Shown here: piece by piece, positions 17,334 through 27,747 of the stretch | How the letters are laid out: each line of letters starts with the position of its first letter | Numbering within the stretch: position 1 is the stretch's first letter | NCBI RefSeq assembly: GCF_003024235.1 | Contig: NZ_KZ679084.1 | Location: 248,001 to 312,000, forward strand | Length of the DNA: 64,000 bases | From: Arenimonas caeni | Lineage (GTDB): Bacteria; Pseudomonadota; Gammaproteobacteria; Xanthomonadales; Xanthomonadaceae | Direction: 5' to 3' | Position numbers and translations under genes: made by a program | The notes under the pieces: model-generated | Seen by the model: the letters and a program-made list of their open reading frames with translations, nothing else | The model's database searches: none | What the model was told of the DNA's origin: nothing

Positions 17334-18178
17334 TGGCCACCTACGCCATCGGCGACGTCCAGGGCTGCTACGACGCGCTGCAGCGGCTGCTGGAGAAGAT
17401 CCGCTTCGACCCCGCCGCCGACCGCCTGTGGTTCTGCGGCGACCTGGTCAACCGCGGCGGCCAGTCGCTCGAAACCCTGCGCCTGGTGCACTCGCTGGCC
17501 ATCCACAGCACCATCGTGCTGGGCAACCACGATCTCTCGCTGCTGGCCATCTCCACCCGCCGCGAAGCCGACAAGCGCAAGGTCAACCCGGACCTGCAGC
17601 GCGTGCTGTTCGCCGAGGACGCCGACGTGCTGGTGGGCTGGCTGCGCCAGCAAAAGCTCTTCCACGTCGACCGCACCCTGGGCTTCGCGATGGTGCACGC
17701 CGGCCTGGCGCCGAAGTGGACGATCCCGCTGGCCGAGGCGCGCGCCCGCGAGGTCGAGGAAAAGCTGCGCGGCGACGGCTTCTTCAAGCTGGTCAAGAAC
17801 ATGTACGGCGACAAGCCGGCCTGGAGCCCGAAGCTGGCCGGGCCGGAACGAATGCGCGCGATCATCAACATCTTCACGCGCATGCGCTACTGCACGCCGG
17901 GCGGCCGCATCGGCTTCGAGGACAAGGGCCGGCCGGGCACGCAGCGCCCGGGCATGTACCCGTGGTTCTCGGTGCCGGGCCACGCGCCGCGCGAACTGCC
18001 GCTGGTGTTCGGGCACTGGTCCACGCTGGGCCTGTTCATGGGCCTGGGCGTGTACGGCATCGACACCGGCGCGATCTGGGGTGGCAAGCTGACGGCAATG
18101 GAGCTGGGCCCCGAACTGCGCCTGCACCAGGTCCCGGGCCGCGATCCGCCCGACACGACGCCCCGGGGCGACGATTGA
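17333..18178 (+). CDS. apaH: Symmetrical diadenosine-tetraphosphatase ApaH
   Basis: A 281-residue metallophosphatase that splits Ap4A into two ADP and removes Np4 caps from RNA. Metal-binding motifs GDVQGC (residues 7-12), GDLVNRGG (36-43) and GNHD (64-67) are complete, as is the later HAGLAPKW segment. The ATG overlaps the apaG stop, so translation is coupled. Confidence 0.95.
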   Translation: MATYAIGDVQGCYDALQRLLEKIRFDPAADRLWFCGDLVNRGGQSLETLRLVHSLAIHSTIVLGNHDLSLLAISTRREADKRKVNPDLQRVLFAEDADVLVGWLRQQKLFHVDRTLGFAMVHAGLAPKWTIPLAEARAREVEEKLRGDGFFKLVKNMYGDKPAWSPKLAGPERMRAIINIFTRMRYCTPGGRIGFEDKGRPGTQRPGMYPWFSVPGHAPRELPLVFGHWSTLGLFMGLGVYGIDTGAIWGGKLTAMELGPELRLHQVPGRDPPDTTPRGDD

Positions 18179-18195
18179 AACAGAGGAGAACCGCG

Positions 18196-18699
18196 ATGAA
18201 CCGATTCCCGAGCTTCCTGCTGGCCGCGGCGCTGTTGCTGCCCGGGCTGGCGCTGGCACAGGACGCGGGCCGCGCGGCGCAGGACGCCCGCGCCCTCGGC
18301 AAGCTGCAGTCGCTGCAGGCCGCCGTCGCGCCCGGCAAGCAGATCTTCATGGCCCGCCAGCTCAAGCTCACGCCCGAGGAAGCGGCGGCGTTCTGGCCGG
18401 CCTACGACGCGTTCCAGGCCGGGCTGGCCAACCTTGAATCCAAGCGCGCGGCGCTGCACGCCCGCCGCGACGAGCGCATCGCCGCCAACGATTTCGACGA
18501 TGGCGACCGCGAGGATTTCGCCGAGGAGCTGCTGGCGCTGGAGGCCGACGAGGCCGACCTGCTCGAGTCCACCCTCGCCCGCCTGGTCCGCGCCCGCCTG
18601 ACCATGGACAAGGCGGTGCGCTACATCGAGCTCGAAAAGGACCTGCGCGCCCTGCGCCACTTCGAGCGCGGCGAAAACGCCGACTACGCCCTGAACTGA
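18196..18699 (+). CDS. Small secreted helical protein of unknown function
   Basis: A 167-residue protein with a clear signal peptide (residues 1-22, ending LALA-QDA). The mature part is almost all helix, rich in Ala, Glu and Leu, with the segment QLKLTPEEAAAFWPAYDAF near residues 55-73. This loosely recalls the LTxxQ motif of Spy/CpxP periplasmic proteins, but the match is weak. A good ribosome site GAGGAGA precedes the ATG. It follows apaH by 17 bp. I assign no function. Confidence 0.75.
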   Translation: MNRFPSFLLAAALLLPGLALAQDAGRAAQDARALGKLQSLQAAVAPGKQIFMARQLKLTPEEAAAFWPAYDAFQAGLANLESKRAALHARRDERIAANDFDDGDREDFAEELLALEADEADLLESTLARLVRARLTMDKAVRYIELEKDLRALRHFERGENADYALN

Positions 18700-18716
18700 C
18701 CCACCCCGGCGCTCCC

Positions 18717-18740
18717 TGCAGGAGCGCCTTCAGGCGCGAA
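18717..18740 (+). repeat. REP-like unit 1
   Basis: Consists of TGCAGGAGCGCC followed by TTCAGGCGCGAA, the head and dyad form of REP-like elements. With the preceding bases it can form a strong hairpin, GGCGCTCC (18708-18715) with GGAGCGCC (18721-18728), which may protect or end the upstream apaH transcript. No U-tract directly follows. Confidence 0.7.
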
Positions 18741-18760
18741 TCTTTTGCCCCTGGGTCTTC

Positions 18761-18785
18761 TGTAGGAGGGCCTTCAGGCCCGACT
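18761..18785 (+). repeat. REP-like unit 2
   Basis: Consists of TGTAGGAGGGCC followed by TTCAGGCCCGACT. Units of nearly the same sequence occur at 30398-30421 (inverted), 34829-34853, 49134-49157 and 49375-49400 (inverted). Confidence 0.75.
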
Positions 18786-18822
18786 GCCCCGGCCTCAAGC
18801 GCGGCGACTCATGACCTGCGCG

Positions 18823-18940
18823 GGTGGAGGCGGCGTGCATTCGCCCCGACCGACGCGCCGTGAACCCATCCATGGGGGCTCGTCAGCGACATCCATGTCG
18901 CCGACGGTCGGCCGGGGCGAACGCACGCCACCTCCTCCAT
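18823..18940. repeat. Long palindromic intergenic element
   Basis: A 118-bp imperfect palindrome. Its arms are GCGTGCATTCGCCCCGACCG (18833-18852) and the reverse-complementary segment 18905-18929, extended outward by GGTGGAGG and CCTCCTCC. The centre holds two CATCCATG-type hairpins. Its outer left edge GGGTGGAGGCGGCGTGCA is shared with the element near 49200, so they form one family. The 320-bp gap 18700-19019 holds only this element and two REP units; no gene was seen. Confidence 0.75.
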
Positions 18941-19019
18941 AGATCATCGAGGCCGGCAGTAAAGCAGGAGCCAGAAAGCAAAAGGCCCTCCCACGGAAGA
19001 CTTGCGCCGTAAGGGGCGC

Positions 19020-19535
19020 CTACGCCTGGGGCGAGGGGCGTTGGTAGTCGATGAACTCGAAGGCGTGGGCGTGGCGGGCGTCGGCGGAGTGAGGCTCGCG
19101 GGCGGTGATTTGCCAGGCCGCGGGGTCGAAGCGCGGGAAGAAGGCGTCGGCGTCGGGCACCAGGGTGTCGACGTGGCTCAGGTGCAGGTCGGTGGCGAAG
19201 GGCAGTGCGAGGGCGTAGACCTCGCCGCCGCCGATGACCATCAGCGGCTTGCCGGCGGCCCGCGCCAGCGCCTCGTCGAGCGAGGCGACCGCCTCCATGC
19301 CCTCGAAGGGCACGCGGCCTGAACGCGTCAGCACCAGGTTGCGCCGGCCCGGCAGCGCGCGGCCCAGCGACTCGGCGGTCTTGCGGCCCATCAGCAGCGG
19401 CTTGCCGAGCGTTAGCGCCTTGAAGCGGCGCAGGTCGTCGGGCAGGTGCCAGGGCAGCGCATTGCCGCGACCGATGCCGTTGCCGCGGTCGAGCGCGGCC
19501 AGCAGGGCCAGGCGCGGCGCGGCCGGCGCGATCAC
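19020..19535 (-). CDS. folA: Dihydrofolate reductase
   Basis: A 171-residue DHFR that reduces dihydrofolate to tetrahydrofolate with NADPH. The substrate-binding [13 protein letters not shown] (residues 27-39) holds the catalytic acid Asp34, equivalent to Asp27 of E. coli. GRKTAESLG and [12 protein letters not shown] bind NADPH. The start overlaps the thyA stop by 4 bp, so the two folate-cycle enzymes are translationally coupled. Confidence 0.95.
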   Translation of the reverse strand: MIAPAAPRLALLAALDRGNGIGRGNALPWHLPDDLRRFKALTLGKPLLMGRKTAESLGRALPGRRNLVLTRSGRVPFEGMEAVASLDEALARAAGKPLMVIGGGEVYALALPFATDLHLSHVDTLVPDADAFFPRFDPAAWQITAREPHSADARHAHAFEFIDYQRPSPQA

Positions 19536-20326
19536 ACCGCCACCGGCGCCTTGATGGCCGGGTGCGGGTCGTAGCCTTCGATGGCGATGTCTTCGTAGCG
19601 CATCGCGAACAGGTCGGTGGCCCCGGGCGCCAGCACCAGCTTCGGCAGCGACCGCGGCGCGCGCGCCAGCTGCTCGCGGGCCTGGTCGACGTGGTTCGAG
19701 TACAGGTGCGCGTCGCCCAGCGTGTGCACGAAGTCGCCCACCTCCAGCCCGCAGTGGCGCGCCACCATGTGCGTGAGCAGCGCGTAGCTGGCGATGTTGA
19801 ACGGCACGCCGAGGAAGATGTCGCCCGAGCGCTGGTAGAGCTGGCAGCTCAGCCGGCCGTCGGCGACGTAGAACTGGAACAGCGTGTGGCAGGGCATCAG
19901 CGCCATCTGCGGCAGCTCGGCCACGTTCCAGGCGCTGACGATCAGCCGGCGTGAATCCGGGTTGCGCCGGATTTCATCGACCACCCAGCGCAGCTGGTCG
20001 ACCTCGCGGCCGTCGCTGCCGGTCCAGTGGCGCCACTGCTTGCCGTAGACCGGGCCAAGCTCGCCGTTCTCGTCGGCCCACTCGTCCCAGATCGAAACCT
20101 TGTTTTCCTTGAGGTAGCCGATGTTGGTCTCGCCGCGGATGAACCACAGCAACTCGTGGATGATCGAGCGCAGGTGCAGCTTCTTGGTCGTGACCAGCGG
20201 GAAACCTTCGCGCAGGTCGAAGCGCATCTGCCAGCCGAACACCGAGCGGGTGCCGGTGCCGGTGCGGTCGGCCTTCTCGCTGCCGTGTTCGAGCACGTGG
20301 CGGAGCAGGTCGAGGTAGGGCTGCAT
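19532..20326 (-). CDS. thyA: Thymidylate synthase
   Basis: A 264-residue ThyA, the same length as the E. coli enzyme, converting dUMP to dTMP with methylene-tetrahydrofolate. Catalytic Cys146 lies in [12 protein letters not shown], and the [14 protein letters not shown] dUMP-binding segment is intact. The ATG overlaps the lgt stop (TGATG). lgt-thyA-folA form one operon; the dihydrofolate made by ThyA is recycled by FolA. Confidence 0.97.
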   Translation of the reverse strand: MQPYLDLLRHVLEHGSEKADRTGTGTRSVFGWQMRFDLREGFPLVTTKKLHLRSIIHELLWFIRGETNIGYLKENKVSIWDEWADENGELGPVYGKQWRHWTGSDGREVDQLRWVVDEIRRNPDSRRLIVSAWNVAELPQMALMPCHTLFQFYVADGRLSCQLYQRSGDIFLGVPFNIASYALLTHMVARHCGLEVGDFVHTLGDAHLYSNHVDQAREQLARAPRSLPKLVLAPGATDLFAMRYEDIAIEGYDPHPAIKAPVAV

Positions 20327-21219
20327 CAGGTTTTCTCCGGGGCCGGCGGCGGCACCGGCGCGAGCGTCGGCGAGCGGCGCGAGAGCCACAGCAGGAACAG
20401 GCCCAGCGCCACCAGCGGCAGCGACAGCAGCTGGCCCATCGTCAGCCAGCCGAAGGCCAGGTAGCCGATGTGGGCATCGGGCTCGCGCACGAACTCCACC
20501 GCGAACCGGAAGGCGCCGTAGAGCAGCGCGAACAGGCCCGACACCGCGTAGCGCGGCCGCGGCTTGCGCGAGTACAGCCACAGCACCACGCCCATCACCA
20601 GGCCCTCGAGCGCCGCCTGGTAGAGCTGGGAAGGATGCCGCGCGAAGGCGTCGAGCGCGCCGCTGGCGTGCAGCTGGCGCAGCTGCTCGGCCGGCAGCGC
20701 CGCGTAGTCGGCCGGCAGGCTGGCCGGGAACACCACGCCCCAGTCGCCGCCGGTGGGCTTGCCCCACAGTTCGCCGCCGATGTAGTTGCCCAGCCGGCCG
20801 AAACCCAGGCCCCAGGGCACGATGGGCGCGACGAAATCGACGGTGTGGAAGAAATGCAGCTTCTGGCGCCGGGTCCACCAGGCCGCGGCCACCAGCACGC
20901 CGAGCAGGCCGCCGTGGAAGCTCATGCCGCCCTCGTTGATGCGCAGGAGCATCAGCGGGTCGGCCAGGAAGGCGTCGAAGGAATAGAACAGCACGTAGCC
21001 CAAGCGGCCGCCGAGCACCACGCCGAGCATGCCGTAGAAGAGCAGGTCGCCGAAGCCTTCGTCGTTGGTGCCGGGCAGGCGGCCGTCGCGCACGCGGCGC
21101 CGGCCCAGCCACCAGGCGGTGAGGAAGGCCAGGCCGTACATCAGGCCGTACCAGTGGATGCCGTTCGGCCAGAACGGCAGGCGCAGGGCCAGCGGGTCGA
21201 TGTCGTGCAGGATCGTCAC
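20326..21219 (-). CDS. lgt: Prolipoprotein diacylglyceryl transferase Lgt
   Basis: A 297-residue inner-membrane enzyme that adds diacylglycerol to the lipobox cysteine of prolipoproteins. It has about seven membrane segments, the essential His103 in SFHGG and the Lgt signature [14 protein letters not shown] (residues 141-154). It starts 4 bp after the TerC gene stop on the same strand. Confidence 0.95.
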   Translation of the reverse strand: MTILHDIDPLALRLPFWPNGIHWYGLMYGLAFLTAWWLGRRRVRDGRLPGTNDEGFGDLLFYGMLGVVLGGRLGYVLFYSFDAFLADPLMLLRINEGGMSFHGGLLGVLVAAAWWTRRQKLHFFHTVDFVAPIVPWGLGFGRLGNYIGGELWGKPTGGDWGVVFPASLPADYAALPAEQLRQLHASGALDAFARHPSQLYQAALEGLVMGVVLWLYSRKPRPRYAVSGLFALLYGAFRFAVEFVREPDAHIGYLAFGWLTMGQLLSLPLVALGLFLLWLSRRSPTLAPVPPPAPEKT

Positions 21220-21223
21220 CGGC

Positions 21224-21949
21224 TCAGCCCCCCTTTTGTGGGCGCTTTCGCTTCGACAGGATGTTCAGCGTCTCCACGCCGGCCGAGAAGGCCATGGCGA
21301 AGTACAGGAACTTGCGGTCGATGTGGAAATCGAAGCCGTCGGCCACCAGGGCCACGCCGACCAGGATGATGAAGCTCAGCGCCAGCATCTTCACCGTCGG
21401 GTGGCGGTCGATGAAGTCGCCGATCGGGTTGGCGGCCAGCAGCATCACGCCCACCGCCGCCAGGATCGCCGCCACCATCACGCCGCGGTGGTCGACCATG
21501 CCCACCGCGGTGATCACCGAGTCGAGCGAGAACACGATGTCGATGATGGCGATCTGGGCGATGACGTAACCGAACACCGCCGAGGGCCTGGCGCCCACGT
21601 CCTCCTCCTCGCCACCGCCCTCGACCGAGTCGTGGATCTCCATCGTGCCCTTGACCAGCAGGAACAGGCCGCCGGCGATCAGCACCATGTCGCGCACGGA
21701 GAAATCCATGCCGAACAGCGAGAACAGGTTGGCCTGCATCCGGGCCAGGGCCACCAGCGACAGCAGCAGCAGGATGCGGGTGATGCAGGCCAGGGCCAGG
21801 CCGAAGCGGCGCGCGCGCGGGCGCTGCTCGGGCGGCAGGCGGCTGACGGCGATCGAGATGAAGACCAGGTTGTCGATGCCCAGGACGATCTCGAGCGTGG
21901 CCAGGGTCAGGAAAGCGACCCAGATTTCAGTGCTGAACAACCATTCCAT
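21224..21949 (-). CDS. TerC-family integral membrane protein
   Basis: A 241-residue TerC-family protein with about seven membrane segments and the two conserved acidic motifs [11 protein letters not shown] (residues 20-30) and [14 protein letters not shown] (about 137-150). Family members export metals such as manganese or assist exported metalloproteins. The acidic loop GGGEEEDVG near 112-120 separates the halves. It lies 18 bp from dgkA and 4 bp from lgt and is likely co-transcribed. Confidence 0.88.
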   Translation of the reverse strand: MEWLFSTEIWVAFLTLATLEIVLGIDNLVFISIAVSRLPPEQRPRARRFGLALACITRILLLLSLVALARMQANLFSLFGMDFSVRDMVLIAGGLFLLVKGTMEIHDSVEGGGEEEDVGARPSAVFGYVIAQIAIIDIVFSLDSVITAVGMVDHRGVMVAAILAAVGVMLLAANPIGDFIDRHPTVKMLALSFIILVGVALVADGFDFHIDRKFLYFAMAFSAGVETLNILSKRKRPQKGG

Positions 21950-21967
21950 GTCGGGATCCGGTGAGAG

Positions 21968-22363
21968 TCAGAGATAGCGCGGGAGCAGGATGAGGCCCCA
22001 GCACGCCAGGACATTGAGGTCGGCCAGGAACACGGCGGCGGAGCCCATGTCCTTGGCGCGGCCGGCCAGTTCGTGGTGTTCGGCGCCCCAGCGGTCGACC
22101 ACCGCCTCGACCGCGGAGTTGAGCACCTCGATCACCAGCACCAGCATCATCGAGCCGACCAGGATGGCGCGCTCGACGCCGTCCGCGCCCAGCCACAGCG
22201 CCAGCGGCGCCAGCACAGCGAACAGGTAGATCTCGAGCCGGAACGAGGACTCCAGGGCCCAGGTGGCCTTCAGGCCCTGCATCGACCACAGGAAGGCCTG
22301 CCAAGCGCGAAAGGGGCTGCGGGGAGCGTGGCTGCCAAAACTGTCGGCCATTCGGTGGCACAT
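21968..22363 (-). CDS. dgkA: Diacylglycerol kinase DgkA
   Basis: A 131-residue membrane kinase that recycles diacylglycerol to phosphatidate. The signature VLNSAVEAVVDR with catalytic Glu (about residues 80-92) and three membrane helices are visible. Start is Met1 (22363) or Met5 (22351); neither has a strong ribosome site. It is the first gene of the run dgkA-TerC-lgt-thyA-folA. Confidence 0.92.
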   Translation of the reverse strand: MCHRMADSFGSHAPRSPFRAWQAFLWSMQGLKATWALESSFRLEIYLFAVLAPLALWLGADGVERAILVGSMMLVLVIEVLNSAVEAVVDRWGAEHHELAGRAKDMGSAAVFLADLNVLACWGLILLPRYL

Positions 22364-22495
22364 CCGGACTCGTAAGTGCGTAATTCTGCCATATCCGGCC
22401 GCCCGGGCCGCCCTGCGGGCGCCCTGACCTTGTGCACTGTGGCGGCCGCCCGCACCATCGGCAGACTATTACGATCGAATCGAGTGGAGCCCGCC

Positions 22496-23146
22496 ATGTT
22501 CAACGCCGAACGCCTGCTGGGGCAGCTGATGGGCCAGGCCCTCGGGGGCCAGCTGGGAGGCAGCCGCAAGCGCCGCAAGCAGTCCTTCGGCATCCCCGGG
22601 CTGGGCGGCGGCGGCAAGGCCGCCGTGGGCCTGGGCCTGCTGGGCGTGGCCATGGCCGCCTACGAGCACTACCAGCAAAAATCGCCGGCCGCGGCGCCGC
22701 AGCCGCTGTCCGGCCCGGGCGCGGCCGTGCCCCCGCCCCCGCCGCCCGGGGTCGCCGCCCCGCCGCCGCCGCCGCCGGCCGCCGACGTGGCGCTGCGCAC
22801 CGAACAGGCCATGCACCTGCTGCGCGCCATGATCACCGCCGCCCACGCCGACGGCCTGATCGACGGCGACGAGCGCGGCGCCCTGCTCGACCGGGCCCGC
22901 GCCGCGGGCCTGGACCCGGAGGAGCTCGAGGCGCTCGAAGCCGAGATCCGCGCGCCCTTCACGCTTGAACAGCTGGTCGCGCGCACGCCGCGGGCCCTGC
23001 GCGCCGAAACCTACGGCGCCGCCCTGGTGGCGATCACCGCCGACACCGCCGAGGAGCGCGCCTTCCTCGACCGCCTGGCCGGCGAGCTCGGGCTCGACGA
23101 GGCCGGCCGGCGCGAGGTCCACGCGCGCCTGGGCCTGGATTCCTGA
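22496..23146 (+). CDS. DUF533 / TerB-like protein
   Basis: A 216-residue protein related to E. coli YebE. A glycine-rich N-terminus with a short hydrophobic segment (about residues 40-56) is followed by a proline-rich linker (65-97) and a helical TerB-like domain (about 98-216) starting RTEQAMHLLRAMITAAHADG. The role of the family is unknown. It is divergent from dgkA and precedes the GYF-AIM24 gene by 28 bp. Confidence 0.85.
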   Translation: MFNAERLLGQLMGQALGGQLGGSRKRRKQSFGIPGLGGGGKAAVGLGLLGVAMAAYEHYQQKSPAAAPQPLSGPGAAVPPPPPPGVAAPPPPPPAADVALRTEQAMHLLRAMITAAHADGLIDGDERGALLDRARAAGLDPEELEALEAEIRAPFTLEQLVARTPRALRAETYGAALVAITADTAEERAFLDRLAGELGLDEAGRREVHARLGLDS

Positions 23147-23174
23147 TTCCCCCCATTCCCACGGAGACGACGCC

Positions 23175-24197
23175 ATGCACCAGTGGTACCTGAGCTACAA
23201 CGGCCAGCAGATGGGCCCGCTCGACCAGGCCGCGGCCGTTGCCCAGGCCGGCAAGGACCCCAGCGGCCACTGCTGGCGCCAGGGTTTCGCCGAGTGGATC
23301 CCGATCAGCGCCTGCGCCGAGCTGCGCGCCGAATCGGCGCCGGGCAACCTGCCCGCGCCGGTGCCGCCGCCGGCCGCCGCGCGCGCGGGCCAGCGCGCCG
23401 ACGTCATTGATTACCGCATCTTCGGCGAGGACATGCAGTTCGTCGAAGTCGAGCTCGACCCGGGCGAGAGCGCCGTCGCCGAGGCCGGCGCGATGATGTA
23501 CAAGGACGCGGTCGTGAGCATGGAGACCGTGTTCGGCGACGGCTCGTCCGGCACTGCCGGCGGCGGCTTCATGGACAAGCTGGTCGGTGCCGGCAAGCGC
23601 CTGATCACCGGCGAGAGCCTGTTCACCACCGTCTTCACCCACGGCGGTGGCGCCGGCAAGGCCCGGGTGGCCTTCGCGGCGCCCTACCCCGGCACCATCG
23701 TGCCGATGACGCTGTCGAACTACGGCGGCACGATCATCGCGCAGAAGGACAGCTTCCTGTGCGCCGCGCGCGGCGTCGAGATCGGCCTGCACTTCCAGAA
23801 GAAGGTGATGACGGCGCTGTTCGGCGGCGAGGGCTTCATCATGCAAAAGCTCACCGGCGACGGCCTGGTGTTCGTGCACGCCGGCGGCACCATCATGGAG
23901 CGCGAGCTCACGGCCGGCGAACGCCTGGACGTGGACACCGGCTGCGTGGTGGCGATGACGGCCTCGGTGAACTTCGACATCAAGCCGGTCGGCGGCGTGA
24001 AGTCGATGATCTTCGGCGGCGAGGGCGTGTTCCTGGCCACCCTCACCGGCCCGGGCAAGGTCTGGCTGCAGTCGCTGCCGTTCTCGCGCCTGGCCGGCCG
24101 CATGATGGCCGCGGCCTACCAGAAGGGCGGCAGCAAGGGCGAAGGCTCGGTGCTCGGCGGCCTCGGCGGCATCATCTCGGGTGACCGCGGCTTCTGA
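23175..24197 (+). CDS. GYF_2 domain fused to AIM24/TIGR00266-family protein
   Basis: A 340-residue cytoplasmic protein with two modules. Residues 1-65 form a GYF_2-like domain (WYLSYNGQQMGPLD...GFAEWIPIS). Residues about 78-340 match the AIM24/TIGR00266 beta-prism family (FVEVELDPGESAVAEAGAMMY, GLVFVHAGGTIMERELTAGE). Plain AIM24 proteins lack the first module. GYF domains bind proline-rich peptides, and the gene upstream has a proline-rich linker, so a partnership is possible but only inferred. ATG is preceded by ACGGAGACGA. Confidence 0.85.
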   Translation: MHQWYLSYNGQQMGPLDQAAAVAQAGKDPSGHCWRQGFAEWIPISACAELRAESAPGNLPAPVPPPAAARAGQRADVIDYRIFGEDMQFVEVELDPGESAVAEAGAMMYKDAVVSMETVFGDGSSGTAGGGFMDKLVGAGKRLITGESLFTTVFTHGGGAGKARVAFAAPYPGTIVPMTLSNYGGTIIAQKDSFLCAARGVEIGLHFQKKVMTALFGGEGFIMQKLTGDGLVFVHAGGTIMERELTAGERLDVDTGCVVAMTASVNFDIKPVGGVKSMIFGGEGVFLATLTGPGKVWLQSLPFSRLAGRMMAAAYQKGGSKGEGSVLGGLGGIISGDRGF

Positions 24198-24230
24198 TCA
24201 CCCGTCGCGGAAGATGGCGCTGCGCACACC

Positions 24231-25498
24231 TCAGCCCTGGTGGCGCAGCGCCTCGATGGGATCGAGCCGGGCGGCCTTGCGCGCCGGGTAGAAGCCGAAG
24301 AACAGGCCGGTGGCGACCGAGAAGCCGGTGGCCATGGCCACCACCTGCAGGTCGAGCTTCACCGGCAGCGAGCCGAACTGGCTGGCCAGCAAGGCGCCGC
24401 CCACGCCCAGCGCGATGCCGATGAAACCACCGCCCAGCGAAATCAGCATGGCCTCGGCGAGGAACTGCTGCTGGATCTCGCGCGGCCCGGCGCCGACGGC
24501 CATGCGCAGGCCGATCTCCCGGATGCGCTCGGTCACCGACACCAGCATGATGTTCATGATGCCGATGCCGCCGACGATCAGCGAAATGCCGGCCACCGCG
24601 CCCAGCAGCCACGACATCAGGCGCGTGGTCTGGCTGCGCGTGTTGACGATCTCGGCGATGTTGCGCACCGCGAAATCGTCCTCGGCGCCCGGCGCGATGC
24701 GGTGCCGCTGGCGCAGCAGGGCGTTGATGTCCTCCTCGACGTAGGGCAGGTCCTCGGACGAGGCCACGCCCACCGAGATCCGGCTCACCACGTCGGCCCG
24801 GCGCGGCGTCACCGCGCCGCCGCTGGCCGGGGCGGCCGCCGTGGCGGCCGCGGCGGAGAGTCGACGCCGCCCGGTCTCGAGCGGCACCAGCATCAGGTCG
24901 TCGGAATCCTGGCCCCAGCTGCCCTGCCCCTTGGGCGCGAGCACGCCGACCACGCGCAGCGGCACCCGGCCGAAGCGCACCGTGGCGCCGACCGGGTCGG
25001 CCTCGCCGAACAGTTCGCGGCGCACGGTCTCGCCTAGGATCACCACCTTGTTGGCGGCGCTGTAATCGCGCGGCGAGAACTCCGTGCCCAGCGCCAGCTG
25101 CCAGTCGTTGACCGGGAAGTAGTCGGCGTTCACGCCTTCCCAGCGGCTCGACCAGTTCTTCTCGGCGAACACCACCTGGCCACCGCCGGACACCGAGGTG
25201 GCCACGTACTGCACGCCCTGGATCTCGTTGCGGATGGCCTCGGCATCGCCGTCGGTCAGGCTGGCCTGGCTGCCGGCGCCGCCGCGGGCGGGGCCGCGCG
25301 CCGAACCACCGAAGACTTCCAGCCGGTTCGAGCCGAGCTTGGAGATCATGTTGTCGAGCTCGGCCTGGGTGCCCTGGCCCACCGACACCATGACGATGAC
25401 CGCGGCGATGCCGATGATCACGCCCAGCGCGGTGAGGATCGAGCGCAGCCAGTTGCCGCGCAGCGAGAACACGGCCGAACGGAGCACGTCCGAGAGCG

Positions 25499-25502
<4 letters not shown>
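24231..25502 (-). CDS. MacB-like ABC transporter permease
   Basis: A 423-residue permease of the MacB/FtsX type: one N-terminal membrane helix, a large periplasmic MacB-PCD domain (about residues 50-280) and three C-terminal helices (about 300-410). In E. coli MacB the ATPase is fused to the permease; here it is a separate protein encoded upstream with a 4-bp overlap. With the adaptor it would form a tripartite efflux or mechanotransmission pump using TolC. The substrate is unknown. Confidence 0.92.
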
Positions 25503-26208
<706 letters not shown>

Positions 26209-26212
<4 letters not shown>

Positions 26213-27672
26213 TGCGGGCGACGCTCCTGGCCGGTGACGACCTCGGCCCCCTCGTCGATGCCGCTGACCTCGGTCAGCGTGCCGTCCGAGACGCCCAGGC
26301 GCACCGGCACCGGCGCGAGCTTGCCGCCCGAAACGGTCCAGAGCGTGCCGCGGCGGGCGCTGGCCATGGCCTTGAGCCCGGCATCCCAGTCGCTGCGCTG
26401 GCGCTCGTCCAGGCTGTCGCGGAATTCGGCGAAGGTGCGCTGGAAGGCTTCCTGCATGCGGGCACGCATCGCCTCGGGCGACGGCGCGGCACCGCCATTG
26501 CCGGTCGCGCCGGCCGGCGCGCCGCTGGCGGCGGCCGAACGCATCGCCGCGGCGCGGGCCTCGGCGCGCTCGCGCATGGTCGCCATCGCCGCGTCGAAGG
26601 CGGCCTGCTGGTTCGGGGCGAGGCCCAGGCCGGCGGCCAGGGCCGGCAGGTCCTGCATCATGCCGCCGCCACCGGCGGGCGCGGCCGGCGCGGTGCCTTC
26701 GGGCGGCTGGAAGCGCAGGGCCACGTTGGGCACCCGCAGCACGCCCTGGCGCTGGCTGACGACGATCTCGGCGCTGGCGGTCATGCCCGGCAGCAGGCTC
26801 TGGTCGGGGTTCTGCACCTGCACGACCACCGGGTAGCTGATGACGTTGGCGGTGGCGGTGGCGGCCAGGCGCACCTGGCGCACTTCGCCGCGGAACTGGC
26901 GGTCGGGGAAGGCGTCGACGGTGAAGGTGACGGCCAGGCCTTCGCGGATCTGGCCGACGTCGGCCTCGTCCACGCTCAGGTCGATCTGCATCTGCGACAG
27001 GTCCTCGGCGATCTGGAACAGCACCGGGGTCTGGAAACTGGCGGCCACGGTCTGGCCTGGCTCGATGTCGCGCAGCAGCACCACGCCGTCCACCGGCGAG
27101 CGGATGACCGTGTATTCGACGTCGAGGCGGGCGTTGTTCACCGCCGCCTGGCGCTGCAGCACCGAGGCCTCGGCCGAGACCACGCGGGCGCGGGCCTGGT
27201 CGCGCGCGGCCAGGGCCAGGTCGGCCTCGCTGCGGGCGATCAGCTGGCGCGCGAGCAGGTCGGACTTGCGGGCGAAGTCGGCCTCGGCGTTCTTCAGCGT
27301 GGCCCGGGCCTCGTTGACCGAGGCGCGGGCGCTGGCCAGGTCGGCCTCGGCCTGCTGCAGGCGGGTCTGCAGCGGCGCCGGGTCGAGCCGGGCGATCTCC
27401 TGGCCGCGGCTGACGCGGTCGTTGAAGTCCACCAGCACCTCCTGCACCTGGCCGGACACCTGCGAACCCACGTCCACCGTGGTGGTGGCGCGCAGGGTGC
27501 CGGTGGCGGAGATGACCACGGCCACGTCGCCGCGGTCGATCTTCGCCGTGCGGAAGCCGGCGCCCGCGTCACCCTGGCCGCCGGCGAGCAGCCACCAGGC
27601 GGCCAGGGCCAGCAGGCCGGCGACGGCGGCGATGGCGAGGTTTCTGGGCAGGCGGGAACGTGCGGCGGGCAT
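26209..27672 (-). CDS. MacA-like periplasmic adaptor (HlyD family) with a large insertion
   Basis: A 487-residue membrane-fusion protein: N-terminal anchor helix (about residues 9-30), lipoyl half-motifs, a long alpha-helical hairpin (about 90-180), beta-barrel domain and membrane-proximal domain. About 115 residues (about 322-436), rich in Ala, Met, Arg and Gln and predicted helical, interrupt the membrane-proximal domain between VALRFQPPEG and GTLWTVSGGK. Typical MacA proteins are about 370-400 residues. Start at Met 27672 is preferred over 27696 because the basic anchor begins there. Confidence 0.88.
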
Positions 27673-27747
27673 CGGGACTCCGTGGGGCAAAGGCAATCGG
27701 GAAGGATAACGCGCGGCGGCGTCCCGGGTTGACCCGGTGCGACCGGC

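Noticed and set aside
18824-19012. A 62-codon plus-strand open frame in the gap before folA
   Set aside because: It lies wholly inside the palindromic element and has no family resemblance or ribosome site.
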